Shown here in pieces: positions 58,901 through 64,000 of a stretch of 64,000 nt of DNA. The notes beneath the pieces were generated by a model. It searched no databases, was not told the DNA's origin, and worked only from the letters and a program-made list of their open reading frames with translations. The translations under genes were made by a program, and so were the position numbers. The DNA comes from Tachypleus tridentatus (lineage: Eukaryota > Arthropoda > Merostomata > Xiphosura > Limulidae). The stretch covers positions 1,178,001 to 1,242,000 of the forward strand of contig NC_134830.1 of assembly GCF_004210375.1 (NCBI RefSeq). The letters run 5' to 3'. The stretch's first letter is position 1, and every line of letters starts with the position of its first letter.

Positions 58901-61900
58901 CATTGCACAGCTGCTACACAATCCATTATTTATTTTATAAAAAACAGTTGAAAGTTTTAAAAACAGTGGCACTGTACAGCTGCTACACAACATATTATTT
59001 ATTTTATAAAGAACAGTTGAAAGTTATAAAAACAGTGTCACTGTACAGCTGCTACACAACCCATTATTTATTTTATAAAGAACAGTTGAAAGTTATAAAG
59101 AACAAAACAGTGTCACTGTACAGCTGCTACACAACCCATTATTTATTTTATAAAGAACAGTTGAAAGTTATAAAACAGTGTCACTGTGTCACTGTACAGC
59201 TGCTACACAACCCATTATTTATTTTATAAAGAACAGTTGAAAGTTATAAAAACAGTGTCACTGTACAGCTGCTACACAACCCATTATTTATTTTATAAAG
59301 AACAGTTGAAAGTTATAAAACAGTGTCACTGTACAGCTGCTACACAACCATTATTTATTTTATAAAGAACAGTTGAAAGTTATAAAACAGTGTCACTGTA
59401 CAGCTGCTACACAACCCATTATTTATTTTATAAAGAACAGTTGAAAGTTATAAAAACAGTGTCACTGTACAGCTGCTACACAACCCATTATTTATTTTAT
59501 AAAGAACAGTTGAAAGTTATAAAAACAGTGTCACTGTACAGCTGCTACACAACCCATTATTTATTTTATAAAGAACAGTTGAAAGTTATAAAAACAGTGT
59601 CACTGTACAGCTGCTACACAACCCATTATTTATTTTATAAAGAACAGTTGAAAGTTATAAAACAGTGTCACTGTACAGCTGCTACACAACCCATTATTTA
59701 TTTTATAAAGAACAGTTGAAAGTTATAAAAAAAACAGTGTCACTGTACAGCTGCTACACAACATATTATTTATTTTATAAAGAACAGTTGAAAGTTATAA
59801 AAACAGTGTCACTGTACAGCTGCTACACAACATATTATTTATTTTATAAAGAACAGTTGAAAGTTATAAAACAGTGTCACTGTACAGCTGCTACACAACA
59901 TATTATTTATTTTATAAAGAACAGTTGAAAGTTATAAAAACAGTGTCACTGTACAGCTGCTACACAACCCATTATTTATTTTATAAAGAACAGTTGAAAG
60001 TTATAAAAACAGTGTCACTGTACAGCTGCTACACAACCCATTATTTATTTTATAAAGAACAGTTGAAAGTTATAAAAACAGTGTCACTGTACAGCTGCTA
60101 CACAACCCATTATTTATTTTATAAAGAACAGTTGAAAGTTATAAAAACAGTGTCACTGTACAGCTGCTACACAACCCATTATTTATTTTATAAAGAACAG
60201 TTGAAAGTTATAAAAACAGTGTCACTGTACAGCTGCTACACAACCCATTATTTATTTTATAAAGAACAGTTGAAAGTTATAAAAACAGTGTCACTGTACA
60301 GCTGCTACACAACCCATTATTTATTTTATAAAGAACAGTTGAAAGTTATAAAAACAGTGTCACTGTACAGCTGCTACACAACCCATTATTTATTTTATAA
60401 AGAACAGTTGAAAGTTATAAAAACAGTGTCACTGTACAGCTGCTACACAACATATTATTTAATTTATAAAGAACAGTTGAAAGTTATAAAAACAGTGTCA
60501 CTGTACAGCTGCTACACAACATATTATTTAATTTATAAAGAACAGTTGAAAGTTATAAAAACAATGTCACTGTACAGCTGCTACACAACTTATTATTTAA
60601 TTTATAAAGAACAGTTGAAAGTTATAAAAACAGTGTCACTGTACAGCTGCTACACAACCCATTATTTATTTTATAAAGAACAGTTGAAAGTTATAAAAAC
60701 AGTGTCACTGTACAGCTGCTACACAACCCATTATTTATTTTATAAAGAACAGTTGAAAGTTATAAAAACAGTGTCACTGTACAGCTGCTACACAACCCAT
60801 TATTTATTTTATAAAGAACAGTTGAAAGTTATAAAAACAGTGTCACTGTACAGCTGCTACACAACCCATTATTTATTTTATAAAGAACAGTTGAAAGTTA
60901 TAAAACAGTGTCACTGTACAGCTGCTACACAACCCATTATTTATTTTATAAAGAACAGTTGAAAGTTATAAAAACAGTGTCACTGTACAGCTGCTACACA
61001 ACCCATTATTTATTTTATAAAGAACAGTTGAAAGTTATAAAACAGTGTCACTGTACAGCTGCTACACAACCCATTATTTATTTTATAAAGAACAGTTGAA
61101 AGTTATAAAAACAGTGTCACTGTACAGCTGCTACACAACCCATTATTTATTTTATAAAGAACAGTTGAAAGTTATAAAAACAGTGTCACTGTACAGCTGC
61201 TACACAACCCATTATTTATTTTATAAAGAACAGTTGAAAGTTATAAAAACAGTGTCACTGTACAGCTGCTACACAACCCATTATTTATTTTATAAAGAAC
61301 AGTTGAAAGTTATAAAACAGTGTCACTGTACTGTAGCTGCTACACAACCCATTATTTATTTTATAAAGAACAGTTGAAAGTTATAAAACAGTGTCACTGT
61401 ACAGCTGCTACACAACCCATTATTTATTTTATAAAGAACAGTTGAAAGTTATAAAAACAGTGTCACTGTACAGCTGCTACACAACATATTATTTATTTTA
61501 TAAAGAACAGTTGAAAGTTATAAAAACAGTGTCACTGTACAGCTGCTACACAACATATTATTTATTTTATAAAGAACAGTTGAAAGTTATAAAAACAGTG
61601 TCACTGTACAGCTGCTACACAACATATTATTTATTTTATAAAGAACAGTTGAAAGTTATAAAAACAATGTCACTGTACAGCTGCTACACAACTACCATTA
61701 TTTATTTTATAAAGAACAGTTGAAAGTTATAAAAACAGTGTCACTGTACAGCTGCTACACAACCCATTATTTATTTTATAAAGAACAGTTGAAAGTTATA
61801 AAAACAGTGTCACTGTACAGCTGCTACACAACCCATTATTTATTTTATAAAGAACAGTTGAAAGTTATAAAAACAGTGTCACTGTACAGCTGCTACACAA

Positions 61901-62975
61901 CATATTATTTATTTTATAAAGAACAGTTGAAAGTTATAAAAACAGTGTCACTGTACAGCTGTTACACAACATATTATTTATTTTATAAAGAACAGTTGAA
62001 AGTTATAAAAACAGTGTCACTGTACAGCTGCTCGACAACATATTATTTATTTTATAAAGAACAGTTGAAAGTTATAAAAACAATGTCACTGTACAGCTGC
62101 TACACAACCCATTATTTATTTTATAAAGAACAGTTGAAAGTTATAAAAACAGTGTCACTGTACAGCTGCTACACAACCCGTTATTTATTTTATAAAGAAC
62201 AGTTGAAAGTTATAAAAACAATGTCACTGTACATCTGCTACACAACATATTATTTATTTTATAAAGAACAGTTGAAAGTTATAAAAACAGTGTCACTGTA
62301 CAGCTGATACACAACATATTATTTAATTTATAAAGAACAGATGAAAGTTATAAAAACAGTGTCACTGTACAGCTGCTACTCAACATATAATTTAATTTAT
62401 AAAGAACAGTTGAAAGTTATAAAAACAATGTCACTGTACAGCTGCTACACAACATATTATTTAATTTATAAAGAACAGTTGAAAGTTATAAAAACAATGT
62501 CACTGTACAGCTGCTACACAACCCATTATTTATTTTATAAAGAACAGTTGAAAGTTATAAAAACAGTGTCACTGTACAGCTGCTACACAACCCATTATTT
62601 ATTTTATAAAGAACAGTTGAAAGATATAAAAACAGTGTCACTGTACAGCTGCTACACAACCCATTATTTATTTTATAAAGAACAGTTGAAAGTTATAAAA
62701 ACAGTGTCACTGTACAGCTGCTACACAACATATTATTTATTTTATAAAGAACAGTTGAAAGTTATAAAAACAGTGTCACTGTACAGTTGTTGCACAACAT
62801 ATTATTTATTTTATAAAGAACAGTTGAAAGTTATAAAAACAATGTCACTGTACAGCTGCTACACAACCCATTATTTATTTTATAAAAAACAGTTGAAAGT
62901 TATAAAAACAATGACACTGTACAGCTGCTACACAACCCATTATTTATTTTATAAAGAATAGTTGAAAGTTATAAA
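43933..62975 (+). repeat. Giant minisatellite, 68/69-bp unit, about 275 copies
   Basis: Unit: acagtgtcactgtacagctg, then ctacacaacccattatttat, then tttataaagaacagttgaaa, then gttataaaa. Main variants are 'acaacccatt' versus 'acaacatatt', and one A more or less (69 versus 68 bp). Some copies are truncated or fused, for example near 47900, 50930, 56640 and 58270. CAGTG-T-CACTG and CAGCTG are local palindromes. The 69-bp copies are stop-free on the plus strand (TVSLYSCYTTHYLFYKEQL, then KVIK), giving spurious frames up to 362 codons that break at each 68-bp unit. Confidence 0.98.
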
Positions 62976-62987
62976 AACTATGTGACT

Positions 62988-63168
62988 GATGATGTCTTTT
63001 ATCACTAGGACATCAATATCTATGATAGTTAGGATGATGCCTTTAATATTAGGATATGAATTTCTATGGTTGTTAGGATGATGTCTTTTACCACCAGGGC
63101 ATTAATTTCTTTGGTGGTTGGAAATGATGTCTTTCAGCGCTAGGACCTCAATCTCTTTGAGGTTTTTC
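62988..63168 (+). repeat. Tandem repeat, 45-bp unit, 4 copies
   Basis: Diverged copies of 'gatgatgtcttttatcacta' then 'ggacatcaatatctatga'; starts at 62988, 63033, 63078 and 63123. Confidence 0.88.
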
Positions 63169-64000
63169 AGCACCAGTATAACTTTATGGCAGTTTGCAGT
63201 GTTTAGTTTGCTCTTTGTTATAGTACTGTTTTGTTTGTCTCAGAATGTATATTTTTATCATTGGCCTTTTTATATCTAAGATGACTTTATATGTATTATC
63301 TTAACACTAGCCCATCATCCTAGAAAGAGAAGTAATAAACATTAATACGTATCCACCTCAGTAACCTTAGTATCACCGTGGTTTGTTTAGAGTGGTTTAT
63401 ATGTAAAAGGAAAGGCAGTGTCATAAACATTCACTAGTTATAGAACAGTTGTTCATCTCGAGGATAAATTAATAAATGTTCAACAGACGAATGTCAAACA
63501 GTAATAGTGATTATACCAAAAGTAATACTTGTTATTTTAAATGTTTCTGTTAACATGCAGTTTTAATTTATATTATTGTTAACTATTGAAAAATACAACA
63601 ACTATAGTTTCTCTTACTGCAATTACATCAGATATCTTTACTCTCGACTCGAGTATTTGTACACTGGTTTTTAATTAATTATTCCTCATAATTTATGGTC
63701 AGGTTCCTAGATGGGGCTACAATCATTCAGTCAGCAAATATATTTTCTTTATTTTTTTTTAAATCTTTATTACACCGTCCTTGGAAGGTAACCGTGAGAA
63801 AGAATTCTTTCCATTGCCACTGACGCGACCTTGAGCGTCTGGGAACAAGCACGAGATTTGAACTTTTATAAATAGGCGTGTTCAAAATAGCCTTCGCCTG
63901 TTTTTATTACTAAATATGGTAGTTATTAAATTTGCTCTTCTTACAAAATAACAACAGCTGATAGATTAGATAATTTATGTTAATACTTTTATCTACACTC
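63169..64000. other. Intron, no supported feature
   Basis: Unique AT-rich sequence. An acceptor-like 'gttttgtttgtctcag' near 63241 is followed by a phase-0 stop within 12 codons and no TM6 motif. Confidence 0.45.

Noticed and set aside
44146..62961. Dozens of plus-strand open frames with YSCYTTHYLFYKEQL repeats
   Set aside because: Same repeat artefact from the 69-bp unit; frames break at every 68-bp unit and there is no unique sequence at either end.
63241..63300. Candidate TM6 exon after 'gtttgtctcag'
   Set aside because: The phase-0 reading stops after 11 codons and has no TM6 motif.

Overview
The window looks like animal, most likely arthropod, genomic DNA. It is AT-rich, has small exons with GT-AG borders in long introns, and has many tRNA-derived SINEs. 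The main SINE (tRNA-like head, a body containing 'gcgttataatgtgacggtcaa', a tail ending 'gcgcgaaattcaaa') is one I associate with horseshoe crab (Limulus/Tachypleus) sequence. That species call is from memory and not proven here.

One gene is supported: a plus-strand class B (secretin-family) GPCR, spread over nine recognised exons from 2542 to 43374 (about 955 coding nt). It resembles the arthropod CRF-like diuretic hormone (DH44) receptors most. In order the exons are: N-terminal ectodomain with the first Cys (2542-2662), hormone-binding domain (7308-7430, 17297-17394), TM1 (20122-20223), TM2 (20978-21104), TM3 to TM4 start (26449-26599), TM4/ECL2 (34957-35041), ECL2/TM5 (36315-36381), and TM5 end/ICL3 (43294-43374). 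Every junction agrees in phase except 17394 to 20122. TM6, TM7 and the C-tail are not found here and presumably lie beyond 64000 or in the 500-N gap at 43433-43932.

More than half of the window is intronic minisatellite: 51-bp units (1-824), 56-bp (1445-1965), 48-bp (10425-16935), 36-bp (20300-20520), 57-bp (21265-25612), 48-bp (25805-26448), 55-bp (31255-32462), 36-bp (34001-34365), about 63-bp (40735-41565), 68/69-bp (43933-62975, about 19 kb) and 45-bp (62988-63168). The long 'ORFs' in these arrays (up to 985 codons) are repeat translations, not genes.

The main discovery is that two arrays are built from the gene's own splice junctions. The 57-bp array repeats the last bases of the TM2 exon plus its 5' splice site, and the 48-bp array before the TM3 exon repeats that exon's 3' splice site plus its first coding bases. 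Both arrays lie in the same intron, one at each end, so a real junction sits beside dozens of near-copies. The 48-bp array at 10.4-16.9 kb may have a similar origin from the 7430 donor. A second notable arrangement is a near-identical inverted SINE pair flanking exon 7308-7430. A third is a roughly 180-bp inverted repeat at 7865-8490.
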